A stretch of 58,024 nt of DNA from Ferrovibrio sp035304305 (lineage in GTDB: Bacteria; Pseudomonadota; Alphaproteobacteria; Ferrovibrionales; Ferrovibrionaceae), in assembly GCF_035304305.1 (NCBI RefSeq), contig NZ_DATGQG010000095.1, forward strand, positions 1-58,024, given 5' to 3'. Of the stretch, positions 28,292 through 36,818 are shown in pieces. The first letter of the stretch is position 1. Each line of letters starts with the position of its first letter. Made by a program: the position numbers and the translations under genes. Below the pieces are notes generated by a model that searched no databases, was not told where the DNA came from, and saw only the letters and a list, made by a program, of their open reading frames with translations.

Positions 28292-29095
28292 ATGACCGTC
28301 CACTTCATCGGCGCGGGACCCGGCGCGCCGGACCTGATCACGCTGCGCGGCGCGAAGCTGATCGGATCCTGCCCGGTCTGCCTCTATGCCGGATCGCTGG
28401 TGCCGGAAGCGGTCGTGGCGCTGGCGCCGGAAGGCGCGCGGGTGATCGACACCGCGCCGCTCACGCTGGATGGGATCATGGAAGAAATCGCGGCGGCGCA
28501 TGACAGGGGCCAGGACGTTGCCCGCGTGCATTCCGGCGATCCCGCACTTTATGGCGCCATCGCCGAGCAGATCCGGCGCCTGAAGACGATGGGCATCCCC
28601 TACACGATCACGCCGGGCGTGCCGGCCTTTGCCGCCGCAGCCGCCGCGCTGCAGACGGAACTCACCCTGCCCGGCATTGCCCAGAGCATCGTGCTGACCC
28701 GCACGGCGATGCAGGCATCCGCAATGCCCGACGGCGAGACGCTGGCGAATTTCGGCCGCACCGGCGCGACGCTGGCGATCCATCTGTCGATCCGCAACAT
28801 CCGCCATGTGGTGGAGGAACTCACGCCGCATTACGGCGCCGATTGTCCCGTCGCCGTGGTGGCGCGCGCGAGCTGGCCGGACCAGCAGATCATCCGCGGC
28901 CGGCTAGACGACATCGCAGCGAAAGTGCGCGCGGCGAAGATCACCCGCACGGCGCTCATCCTGGTCGGCCGCGTGCTGGACGAGGATGCGCCGTTCCGCG
29001 ACAGCGCGCTCTACGATCCGGCGCATGCGCATGTCCTGCGGCCGGGGAAGAGAGCCAGAAGCGTTTCCGCTAAGTCTAAACCGCGTGCAGGTTGA
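28292..29095 (+). CDS. cobM: Precorrin-4 C11-methyltransferase
   Basis: 267 aa from ATG 28292. Tetrapyrrole-methylase signatures are VHFIGAGPGAPDLITLRGAK, VARVHSGDPALYGAIAEQIR near 73 and YTITPGVPAFAAAAAALQTE near 98. It methylates C11. It is the last plus-strand gene of the riboswitch operon, and its final 20 bases overlap the convergent cobK gene, so the two messages share an antisense overlap. Confidence 0.96.
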   Translation: MTVHFIGAGPGAPDLITLRGAKLIGSCPVCLYAGSLVPEAVVALAPEGARVIDTAPLTLDGIMEEIAAAHDRGQDVARVHSGDPALYGAIAEQIRRLKTMGIPYTITPGVPAFAAAAAALQTELTLPGIAQSIVLTRTAMQASAMPDGETLANFGRTGATLAIHLSIRNIRHVVEELTPHYGADCPVAVVARASWPDQQIIRGRLDDIAAKVRAAKITRTALILVGRVLDEDAPFRDSALYDPAHAHVLRPGKRARSVSAKSKPRAG

Positions 29096-29852
29096 TCCAG
29101 GCCAGCGCCTCGCCGACGGACCTGAGGATCTCGCCCGGCGGCAGCGGCGGGCGGTCGATCATCAGCACCGGCAGATGGAGTTCGGCAGCGGCCGCGATCT
29201 TCGCTGCCGAGCCGCCGGAATTCTTCGTCACCAGCAGCTCGATGTGATGCTGCCGCATCAGCGCCGTTTCGTCTTCCGGCCGGAACGGGCCGCGGCCGAG
29301 GATGACCTCGCCCGGGGGCAGCGGCGTGTCGGGGTCCGGCGGATCGATCATGCGGATGAGGAACCAGCGGCCGTCGCCGGGATCGCCGTCATTGGCGCCG
29401 GCCAGCGGCACGAAGGGTGCGAGGTCCTGCCGGCCGAGAGTGAGAAAGATGCGCCTGGCCGGATGGACGCGCAGGAAGGCCGCCGCGGCGGCGATGTCGG
29501 GCATCACGGTCCAGCGGTCGCCCGGCGAGGGCACCCAGGCCGGCCGCACCAGCTTGGCGCGCGGAATGCCGAGATCCTCGCAGGCCTTCTGCGCATGGTG
29601 GCAGATCTGCGTCGCGAAGGGATGCGTCGCATCCAGCACCAGCTCGATGCCCTCATTCATCAGATAGGTGACCAGACCCGGCCGGCCGCCGAAGCCGCCG
29701 ATGCGCACCTCGCCCGGCGGCAGCACCGGATGATCGGTGCGCCCGGCCAGTGAGGAGATGCAGTGCACGCGGCTGCTGCCGTCGAGTTCGCGCGCCAGCC
29801 GCAGCGCCTCGCCGGTGCCGCCGAGCAGCAGAAGTCTGCGTTTACGTGCCAT
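29076..29852 (-). CDS. cobK: Precorrin-6A reductase
   Basis: 258 aa. MARKRRLLLLGGTGEALRLA is the N-terminal nucleotide-binding loop, and LVLDATHPFATQICHHAQKAC and FLTLGRQDLAPFVPL are family motifs. LLVTKNSGGSAAKI near 210 binds the phosphate of the cofactor. It reduces precorrin-6A with NADPH (or cobalt-precorrin-6A with NADH in CbiJ). It follows cbiD with an 11-base overlap and faces cobM, overlapping it by 20 bases. Confidence 0.95.
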   Translation of the reverse strand: MARKRRLLLLGGTGEALRLARELDGSSRVHCISSLAGRTDHPVLPPGEVRIGGFGGRPGLVTYLMNEGIELVLDATHPFATQICHHAQKACEDLGIPRAKLVRPAWVPSPGDRWTVMPDIAAAAAFLRVHPARRIFLTLGRQDLAPFVPLAGANDGDPGDGRWFLIRMIDPPDPDTPLPPGEVILGRGPFRPEDETALMRQHHIELLVTKNSGGSAAKIAAAAELHLPVLMIDRPPLPPGEILRSVGEALAWINLHAV

Positions 29853-30948
29853 CGGTTCCACCCGTGCTGCGGCCCACGATCCGTCCGGTCCGGTCCACCG
29901 CGACCACGTCGATCGCGATCTCCGCCGGAGAGACAATCGCGGCGGCGGCCGCTTGTGCCTTTTCCGCCACCAGATCGCCCAGGCCGAGCCCCGCAGCCTC
30001 GGCCATCTCCAGCACTTCCAACGCGGTATTGGCCTGTTCCGCACGGCGGCGCAGCGCGTCGCCGGCGCCGAGCGCCGCCAGCCAGCCGGCAAGCATGGCC
30101 CGGTCCACCCGGCTGCGGCCGGAATGCAGATCCATCTGCCCCTGCGCCAGTTTCACCAGCTTGGCGAAGCCGCCGCCGATGGTCAGCCGCTCCACCGGAT
30201 GCTGCCGCAGGTATTTCAGCAGCGCGCCGGCGAAATCGCCCATGTCGAGCATGGCGGGTTCGGGCAGGCCGTACAGCATCCGCACGGCCGCTTCCGAAGT
30301 CGCGCCGGTGCAGCCGGCGACATGCCGCAGCCCCGCCGCAAGCGCCACGTCGACGCCGCGATGGATGGCCTGGATCCAGGCCGAGCAGGAATACGGCACC
30401 ACGATGCCGGTGGTGCCGAGGATGCTGAGGCCGCCCACGATGCCGAGCCGCGGATTCCAGGTCCGCTGCGCCAGCTCCGCGCCGTTCGCCACGCCGATCT
30501 CGATCTCGACATCGCCGGGATCGTCATGCGCCGCCGCCAGTTCGGCGATCACGTCGCGCATCATCTGCCGCGGCACCGGATTGATCGCCGGCTCGCCGGG
30601 CGGCACCGGCAGGCCAGGCCGCGTCACCATGCCGACGCCCTCGCCCGCCCTGAACACCACGCCCGCCCCCGCCGGCGCGCGGCGCACGCGGCTGCGGATC
30701 AGCGCCTGATGCGTCACGTCGGGATCGTCGCCGGCATCCTTGACGATCGCCGCCTCGGCCCAGCCGTCGCCCAGCCGCTCGGCCGCCAGCGCGAAACCCG
30801 GCGTCTCGCCCCCGGGCAGCGTGATGATGACGGGATCGGGAAAGGCGCCGGTCAGCAGCGCCTGCCAGGCCGCCTTGGTCGCCGCGGTGGCGCAGGCGCC
30901 GGTCGTCCAGCCCCGGCGCAGGACCTTTCCTGTCGGCCGCTCCGTCAT
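29842..30948 (-). CDS. cbiD: Cobalt-precorrin-5B C1-methyltransferase
   Basis: 368 aa from ATG 30948, close to the RRGWTTGACATAATKAAWQA signature at the N terminus. A TTG 9 bases upstream is possible. Other CbiD landmarks: AVVKDAGDDPDVTHQALIRS-like AIVKDAGDDPDVTHQAL near 66, GEGVGMVTRPGLPVPPGEPA near 103 and GTTGIVVPYSCSAWIQAI near 178. CbiD methylates C1 after loss of acetaldehyde and replaces CobF of the aerobic route. Only 29 bp separate its ATG from the divergent cobA start. Confidence 0.96.
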   Translation of the reverse strand: MTERPTGKVLRRGWTTGACATAATKAAWQALLTGAFPDPVIITLPGGETPGFALAAERLGDGWAEAAIVKDAGDDPDVTHQALIRSRVRRAPAGAGVVFRAGEGVGMVTRPGLPVPPGEPAINPVPRQMMRDVIAELAAAHDDPGDVEIEIGVANGAELAQRTWNPRLGIVGGLSILGTTGIVVPYSCSAWIQAIHRGVDVALAAGLRHVAGCTGATSEAAVRMLYGLPEPAMLDMGDFAGALLKYLRQHPVERLTIGGGFAKLVKLAQGQMDLHSGRSRVDRAMLAGWLAALGAGDALRRRAEQANTALEVLEMAEAAGLGLGDLVAEKAQAAAAAIVSPAEIAIDVVAVDRTGRIVGRSTGGTDGT

Positions 30949-30977
30949 GGCGGCCAATATACAGGAGAGCGCATGCG

Positions 30978-31802
30978 GTGTACCTTGCCCGCATGCAGCT
31001 GCCGCCGCTCGAGATGCCGGTTTTTCCGCCCGGCCAGGTCTGGCTGACCGGCGCCGGGCCGGGCGATCCCGGCCTGCTGACGCTGCATGCAGTGAACGCG
31101 CTGAACCAGGCCGACGTGGTGATCTACGACGCGCTGGTCAGCGAGGCCATTCTCGGCTGCGCGCCGCGCCAGGCCCTGCTTGAATATGCCGGCAAGCGCG
31201 GCGGCAAGCCCTCGCCGAAGCAGCGCGACATCTCCGAACGCCTGATCGAACTGGCGCGCCAGGGCAAGCGCGTGCTGCGGCTCAAGGGCGGCGATCCCTT
31301 CATCTTCGGCCGCGGCGCCGAGGAGGCGCTGGCGCTGATCCAGGCCGGCATTGCCTTCCGCATCATCCCCGGCATTTCGTCCGGCGTCGGCGGACTGGCC
31401 TATGCCGGCATTCCGCTCACCCATCGCGACACCAATTCCTGCGTCACCTTCCTCACCGGCCACAATGCCAGCGGCGAGGTGCCCGACAGCCTCGACTGGG
31501 CGGCGATGGTGCGCGCCTCGCCGGTGCTGGTGATCTACATGGCGATCAAGCATCTCGCGCTGCTGGTGGCGAAGCTGCGCCATGCCGGCCTGAGCGCGGA
31601 CCGTCCCGCCGCGCTGGTCGCCAATGCGACCCTGCCCGACATGCGCGTGCTGCGCTCGACGCTGGGCAGCATCGTCGCCGACGCGCAGCGCGCCGGCATC
31701 GAGCCGCCCGCCCTGCTGGTGGTCGGCGAGACGGTGGCGCTGCACGAGCGGTTCGGCACCAGCGACCTGCAGGCCCGGCTGCCTTGCCCCGCTCCCACCT
31801 GA
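30978..31802 (+). CDS. cobA: Uroporphyrinogen-III C-methyltransferase (SUMT)
   Basis: 274 aa from GTG 30978, with AGGAGA 9 bases upstream; an ATG at 30993 is the alternative. VWLTGAGPGDPGLLTLHAVN, VIYDALVSEAIL, VLRLKGGDPFIFGRGAEEA and IIPGISSGVGGLAYAGIPLT are textbook SUMT motifs. It adds methyl groups at C2 and C7 of uroporphyrinogen III to give precorrin-2, the branch point to corrin and sirohaem. No CysG dehydrogenase/ferrochelatase part is fused. It overlaps cobB by 19 bases. Confidence 0.97.
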   Translation: MYLARMQLPPLEMPVFPPGQVWLTGAGPGDPGLLTLHAVNALNQADVVIYDALVSEAILGCAPRQALLEYAGKRGGKPSPKQRDISERLIELARQGKRVLRLKGGDPFIFGRGAEEALALIQAGIAFRIIPGISSGVGGLAYAGIPLTHRDTNSCVTFLTGHNASGEVPDSLDWAAMVRASPVLVIYMAIKHLALLVAKLRHAGLSADRPAALVANATLPDMRVLRSTLGSIVADAQRAGIEPPALLVVGETVALHERFGTSDLQARLPCPAPT

Positions 31803-33103
31803 CCCATGGCGTCGTCATCGCCGCGCCGGCCTCGGGCAGCGGCAAAACGCTGGTCACGCTGGCGCTGATCCATCTGCTATCGCGCGAGGGCCGCGTCGTT
31901 GCGCCGTTCAAGACGGGGCCCGACTATATCGACGGCGCCTATCACCGCGCCGCCAGCGCCGGCCGGCCCTGCTTCAATCTCGATCTCTTCGCCATGCGCC
32001 CGGAAACCATCGCGGCGATCCTGCATGACGGCGCCGCGGACGCGGCCTTCGCCGTCATCGAGGGCGTGATGGGCCTGTTCGACGGCGCCGCCGATGCGGA
32101 AGGCAGCACGGCCGACCTCGCGGCGCGGCTCGGCCTGCCGGTGATCCTCGTGATCGATGCGTCCCACCAGGGCCAGTCGGCGGCGGCGCTCGCCCATGGC
32201 TTCCGCAGCTTCCGCGCCGATGTGCGGATCGGCGGCGTGATCCTCAACCGCGTCGCCTCCGAACGCCATGAACGTTTGCTGCGCGAGGCCTTTGCGCCGC
32301 TCGGCCTGCCGGTGCTGGCCGCACTGCCGGCGCATGACGACCTCGTGCTGCCGAGCCGCCATCTCGGCCTGGTGCAGGCGGACGAGCATGGCGGACTCGA
32401 CCTCTTCCTCGATCGCGCCGCCGACTGGCTGCATCGCCGGCTCGACCGCGCCGCCTTCAAGGCCATCGCGACGCCGCTGACGCTGCACACAGCGCCGCTG
32501 CGGCCGCTGCCGCCGCCGGGCCAGCGCATCGCGGTGGCGAGCGATGCGGCCTTCGCCTTCGCCTACCCGCATCTGCTGCAGGGCTGGCGGCGGCAGGGCG
32601 CAGAGCTTTCCGTCTTCTCGCCCTTGCAGGACGAGGCGCCGGCCGGCGACGCCGATGCCGTCTTCCTGCCCGGCGGCTATCCCGAGCTGCATGCGGACAA
32701 ACTCGCCGGCAACGCGCGGCTGATGCAGGGCCTGCGCGATGCGGCCGCCCGCGGCGCGGCGATCTACGGCGAATGCGGCGGCTTCATGCTGCTGGGCGAG
32801 AGCCTGACCGATGCGGACGGCGCCCGTCACGCGATGGCCGGATTGCTGCCGGTCGCCACCAGCTTCGCCGCGCGCCGGCGCAGCCTCGGCTACCGCCGCA
32901 TCACCGCGCTCGGCGATACGCCGCTGGGCGCGAAGGGCAGCCGCTTCCGCGGCCATGAATTCCATTACTCGGTGCAGACCAAGACGGCCGCGACGCCGCT
33001 CTTCGCCGTCAGTGACGCATCCGGCGACTCACCTGGCGTCACCGGCGCGCAGGCCGGCCGCGTCTTCGGCAGCTATCTGCACCTGATCGACCGGGAAGAC
33101 TGA
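31784..33103 (+). CDS. cobB: Cobyrinate/hydrogenobyrinate a,c-diamide synthase
   Basis: 439 aa from TTG 31784, inside the cobA end. The N-terminal DTBS-like ATPase has the P-loop APASGSGKTLVTLALIHLL and FKTGPDYIDGAYH; the C-terminal glutamine amidotransferase domain has VFLPGGYPELHADKL and the nucleophile Cys in YGECGGFMLLGE. It amidates the a and c acetates using glutamine. In the cobalt-late route this precedes CobN; in the cobalt-early route the substrate already holds cobalt. Confidence 0.96.
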   Translation: MPRSHLTHGVVIAAPASGSGKTLVTLALIHLLSREGRVVAPFKTGPDYIDGAYHRAASAGRPCFNLDLFAMRPETIAAILHDGAADAAFAVIEGVMGLFDGAADAEGSTADLAARLGLPVILVIDASHQGQSAAALAHGFRSFRADVRIGGVILNRVASERHERLLREAFAPLGLPVLAALPAHDDLVLPSRHLGLVQADEHGGLDLFLDRAADWLHRRLDRAAFKAIATPLTLHTAPLRPLPPPGQRIAVASDAAFAFAYPHLLQGWRRQGAELSVFSPLQDEAPAGDADAVFLPGGYPELHADKLAGNARLMQGLRDAAARGAAIYGECGGFMLLGESLTDADGARHAMAGLLPVATSFAARRRSLGYRRITALGDTPLGAKGSRFRGHEFHYSVQTKTAATPLFAVSDASGDSPGVTGAQAGRVFGSYLHLIDRED

Positions 33104-33117
33104 TCCTTCAACGATCG

Positions 33118-33203
33118 CCACCCTCGCGCGGAGCGCGAGGGTCCATTGCCCTGTCCGTTTCTCGGACGGTTGGGATGGTCCCCCGGCCTGTGCCGGGGTG
33201 ACG
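33118..33203. repeat. Two short palindromic intergenic repeats
   Basis: First element 33118-33155: hairpin CCCTCGCGC / GCGCGAGGG followed by GGGTCCATTGCCCTGTC, a 17-base string found inverted at 54794-54810. Second element 33172-33203: CCCCGG...CCGGGG ending GGTGACGG. They lie between the convergent cobB and chemotaxis genes, where the first hairpin may also stop transcription. Confidence 0.75.
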
Positions 33204-33220
33204 GTTTCTGTGCCGCTCCC

Positions 33221-35440
33221 TCACGCCGCCTGGCGGTCGCCGGTGTTGAAGAAGCCGACCAGCTCGGCGAGGTTGCGGGCCTGCGCGGCCAGCGCTTCGG
33301 CGGAGGCCGAGGTCTCCTCCACCAGCGCGCCGTTGCGCTGCGTCATCTCGTCCATCGAGCCGACCGCCGTGTTGACCTCTTCCAGGCCGCGCGCCTGTTC
33401 CGCCGAGGCGACGGCGATCTCGGCCACGATGTCGGACACCTTCTTGATCGCGGTGACGATCTCGGCGAGCGACTGGCCGGTCTGGTTGACCAGCGCGGCG
33501 CCGCTCTTCACCTGGCCGTTGCTCTCGCCGATCAGCGCCTTGATGTCCTTCGACGCATTCGCCGAGCGCTGCGCCAGCGCACGCACTTCCTGCGCCACCA
33601 CGGCGAAACCCTTGCCGGCCTCGCCCGCACGCGCGGCTTCCACCGAGGCATTCAGCGCAAGGAGATTCGTCTGGAAGGCGATCTCGTCGATCAGGCCGAC
33701 GATGTCGGAAATCTTCTGCGCGCTTTCCTCGATCTGCGTCACCGCGGTGACGGCATCGCGGGTCACGCTGCCGCCCTTCTCGGCCAGGTCGCGCGCGGTG
33801 ACGGCGAGCTGGTTCGCGGCCTGCGCATTGTCGGCATTCTGCTTCACCGTGGCCGTCACCTGCTGCATGGCGGCCGCCGTCTGCTCCAGGCTGGACGCCT
33901 GGCTTTCGGTGCGCTGCGACAGGTCCTTGCTGCCGGAGGAAATCTCCGCCGAGGCATCGCGCACGGCCGCGGCCGTGGTGGCCAGGGTGCCGGCCAGTTC
34001 GCGCAGCGTGTCGATGGTGCTGTTGACGTTGGCCTTGAGCTCGCCGAACAGACCCTGGAAATCGGCCTCGATGCGATGGGTCAGATCGCCCCTCGCCATC
34101 GCGGCGACGGAAGCCAGCACGGCGCGGGTGCACTGCTCGGTGGTATCCACCAGCGAATTGATGCCGGAGGCGAGCAGATGCATGAAGCCTTCCTTGCCCT
34201 CCAGCGGCAGGCGCTGCGAGAAGTCGCCATTGCCGGCGGCGGTGACGATGGTCGCAACCTCCTGCTCGATCGCCAGCTGCTGGGTGATGTCGGTCCATTC
34301 GACCGAGGTGCCGACCCGCACGCCGCGGCGGTTGTAGGCCGGATTGGCGATGAGGTTGAAGGTGCGGCCGCCGATGCGGATGCGGGCGCGATGGGCCTGG
34401 GTGAGGCCGGCCAGAATCCGCTGCTGATGCGCCGGATTCTTGTGGAAGACATCGATCGACTGGCCGATCAGGCCGTTGGCGTCGAAGTCGGGCAGGTCCC
34501 TGCGGATATCGGCTTCGGCGCGGCGCAGCAGCTCCTGCACCGACTTGTTGCAGAACACGATCCGGTTCTCGGCATCGGCCACCATGATGCTGGAGGCGAC
34601 ATTGGCCAGCGCGCTTTCCGCCCGCGCGGCCAGCACCGTCACCTTCTGCAGCTCGATGGCGGCGCGCGCGATCTCGCCGATCTCGTCGCGGCGTTCGCCG
34701 CCCGTGATCGCGGCCTCGTCATCGCCCTCGGCGAGCGACTGGATGGCGCGGGTCAGGCGCGCCAGCGGCGGCGCGATGCTGCGGGTGATGCCGAAGCCGA
34801 CGATGCCGGCGAGTGTCAGGCCGATCACCAGCAGGATGATCTGGATCCGGTCGATATCGCGCACCGCCTGCATCACCAGTGCCGCCGAGGCGCCGAGCGC
34901 GGCCTGCTGGTCGCCGCGCAGGCCGCCGCTGTGGTCGCCGGCGCCGCGGTTGGGACCGTCGAGCCGGTCGAGCAGCATCTTCACCACCGGCAGGGCCTCG
35001 GCGCGCAGCTGCGCCGCGGCCTCGTCGCGCTTGCCCGCCATCGAGGTCGCCTCGACCCGGTCCTGCGCCTGGCGCAGCCGGGCCAGCAGCGGCCGGATCT
35101 CGGCCCAGCGGTCGGCCATGTCGCGGTCGCCGCTCCGGGCGGCGAGGGCTCCGACCGCCTCGGCCGATGCCTCGAGATTGCGCCAGGCGTCGGCGCGCTC
35201 CTTCCGCAGCGCCTCGTCGCCGGTCAGCATGAAGCCGCGCAGGCTGGCCAGGGTGGCATAGAGGTCGGAGGTCACCTCCATCGTCTCCATCGCCATCGGC
35301 AGACGGTAATCGGTCATGGCGGTGACGTTGCGCTTGATCTGCTGGGTTTCCCATAGCGCGATCGCGACGGCGAGGGCAAATATGGCGCAGACAATACCGA
35401 AACCGACCGCCAGGCGCGGTCCGATCCTGAAGCGATGCAT
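33221..35440 (-). CDS. Methyl-accepting chemotaxis protein with PAS domain
   Basis: 739 aa. Membrane helix 1 is near residues 10-32, a four-helix-bundle-like periplasmic domain follows (TSDLYATLASLRGFMLTGDE is typical), and membrane helix 2 is near 205-225. A HAMP, a PAS domain (VASSIMVADAENRIVFCNKS, about 285-395), a second HAMP-like helix pair and the signalling domain follow. The signalling tip reads IDEIAFQTNLLALNASVEAA and GKGFAVVAQEVRALAQRS. The ligand is unknown; the PAS may sense an internal signal. It ends GDRQAA, without a CheR-tethering pentapeptide. No other chemotaxis gene is nearby. GGGTGGGAA precedes the ATG. Confidence 0.95.
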   Translation of the reverse strand: MHRFRIGPRLAVGFGIVCAIFALAVAIALWETQQIKRNVTAMTDYRLPMAMETMEVTSDLYATLASLRGFMLTGDEALRKERADAWRNLEASAEAVGALAARSGDRDMADRWAEIRPLLARLRQAQDRVEATSMAGKRDEAAAQLRAEALPVVKMLLDRLDGPNRGAGDHSGGLRGDQQAALGASAALVMQAVRDIDRIQIILLVIGLTLAGIVGFGITRSIAPPLARLTRAIQSLAEGDDEAAITGGERRDEIGEIARAAIELQKVTVLAARAESALANVASSIMVADAENRIVFCNKSVQELLRRAEADIRRDLPDFDANGLIGQSIDVFHKNPAHQQRILAGLTQAHRARIRIGGRTFNLIANPAYNRRGVRVGTSVEWTDITQQLAIEQEVATIVTAAGNGDFSQRLPLEGKEGFMHLLASGINSLVDTTEQCTRAVLASVAAMARGDLTHRIEADFQGLFGELKANVNSTIDTLRELAGTLATTAAAVRDASAEISSGSKDLSQRTESQASSLEQTAAAMQQVTATVKQNADNAQAANQLAVTARDLAEKGGSVTRDAVTAVTQIEESAQKISDIVGLIDEIAFQTNLLALNASVEAARAGEAGKGFAVVAQEVRALAQRSANASKDIKALIGESNGQVKSGAALVNQTGQSLAEIVTAIKKVSDIVAEIAVASAEQARGLEEVNTAVGSMDEMTQRNGALVEETSASAEALAAQARNLAELVGFFNTGDRQAA

Positions 35441-35724
35441 GATTTCCCACCCCAGCTGTTCTAGTTATGCGGGCGATCATGGCGCAGATTTGAATAGGGA
35501 CAAATAAGTCTTTTCACCGGGAAACCAGCAAAAACACTCGAAGTTGCAGGGGTTTAGGCTTTCGACTCGCTAGCGGCGAGTGATTGATTATCGGAGGTTG
35601 TCCGCCTACGGACTTATGCAGCTTTGCCCGCGTGCATTGCGCCGGCAGACCCCCCTGCTACGATCAGCGCGCCCATCCGATTCGCTTAACCGATCCTTAC
35701 ACGGTTTGCTGTAGTCCGGCCGTC

Positions 35725-36255
35725 ATGCTGCTGCGTCTCGTTCTGTCTGCCTGCCTGCTGCTGACCCTTGTCCCCCCCGGCCAGGCCGCCGCCGATGATG
35801 CCCGGTCCGCCTCCGGCCCCGTCGGGATCGGCCCCGATTCCGGCCTGCCGGTGCCGCGTTTCGTCAGCCTCGCCGCCGACAAGGTGAATGCCCGCACGGG
35901 GCCCGGCGCGCGCTATCCGATCGCCTGGCAGTACCAGCGCCGCAACCTGCCGGTGGAAGTCACCGCGGAATACGAATACTGGCGCCGCATCCGCGACCAT
36001 GAGGGCACCGAGGCCTGGGTGCACAAGAACCTGACCTCGGGCAGGCGCTATGCGCTGGTGGACGGCACCGTGCGGCCGCTGCTGGCCAGGGCCGATCCCG
36101 CCGCCGAGGTGCTGCTGATGGCCGAGCCCGGCGTGCAGGCGCGCCTGCGCAAATGCCCCAACCTGATCTGGTGCCAGGTGGAGATTTCCGGCGAACGCGG
36201 CTGGATGGAGCGCCGCCATCTCTGGGGCATCTATCCGCACGAAATTTTCGATTAG
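35725..36255 (+). CDS. Exported SH3-domain protein
   Basis: 176 aa. The signal peptide MLLRLVLSACLLLTLVPPGQA ends near AAADD. Two SH3b-like units follow: FVSLAADKVNARTGPGARYP (about 48-105), with the classic NARTGPG core, and a second from GTVRPLLARADPAAEVLLM (about 113-175) ending WMERRHLWGIYPHEIFD. Bacterial SH3 proteins of this alphaproteobacterial type (SH3_4 family) are periplasmic and probably bind peptidoglycan. The ATG lacks a clear Shine-Dalgarno. Confidence 0.85.
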   Translation: MLLRLVLSACLLLTLVPPGQAAADDARSASGPVGIGPDSGLPVPRFVSLAADKVNARTGPGARYPIAWQYQRRNLPVEVTAEYEYWRRIRDHEGTEAWVHKNLTSGRRYALVDGTVRPLLARADPAAEVLLMAEPGVQARLRKCPNLIWCQVEISGERGWMERRHLWGIYPHEIFD

Positions 36256-36317
36256 CCGCCGTCTGCGACCTCGCGCCACGCTGCACTTGGCGGGTGCACT
36301 GCCCTATTCTGATCGGC

Positions 36318-36815
36318 ATGAGCCATGACGACGAGACGACTTACGCCGAGCGCCAGCGCCGCCGCGCCGCGCTTTCGCCGGGCGCCGAAGCCGGCGTGAC
36401 CGAGGAGATGATCCATGCCGTGGTGCATGGCTTCTACGGCCGCATCCGCCAGGATGCGCTGCTCGGCCCGATCTTCAACGGCGTGATCGGCGACAACTGG
36501 GACCATCACCTCGCCAAGATGTGCGACTTCTGGTCCTCGGTGCTGCTGATGAGCGGCCGCTACGACGGACGGCCGATGCCGGCCCATGTGAAGATCGATC
36601 TCGGCCGCGGCGCCGGGCTCGACGACAGGCATTTCGACCACTGGCTGGCGATGTTCCGCGCCACGGTGCGCGAGCTCTGCCCGCCTGCCGCCGCGGCCCT
36701 GTTCGAGGACCGCGCGCAGCGCATCGCGGCCTCGCTGCTGCAGGGCGTGCGCTTTGCCCGCGGCGAGATGCCCGACTGGCTCGGCCCGGTCAGGAGCGAG
36801 GCGCCGGCTCAGTAG
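36318..36815 (+). CDS. Group III truncated haemoglobin
   Basis: 165 aa. The globin core runs about residues 20-145: VHGFYGRIRQDALLGPIFNG, WDHHLAKMCDFWSSVLLMSG, and the proximal-His region LDDRHFDHWLAMFRATV. These match group III (P-type) truncated haemoglobins, which bind oxygen or NO in microaerobic Proteobacteria. The stop codon TAG lies inside a 10-bp direct repeat that also supplies the stop codon of the next, opposing gene. Confidence 0.92.
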   Translation: MSHDDETTYAERQRRRAALSPGAEAGVTEEMIHAVVHGFYGRIRQDALLGPIFNGVIGDNWDHHLAKMCDFWSSVLLMSGRYDGRPMPAHVKIDLGRGAGLDDRHFDHWLAMFRATVRELCPPAAAALFEDRAQRIAASLLQGVRFARGEMPDWLGPVRSEAPAQ

Positions 36816-36818
36816 AGC
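36809..36818. repeat. 10-bp direct repeat, left copy
   Basis: TCAGTAGAGC, identical to 37756-37765. It contains the truncated-haemoglobin stop on the plus strand and the stop of the inserted gene on the minus strand. Confidence 0.7.
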
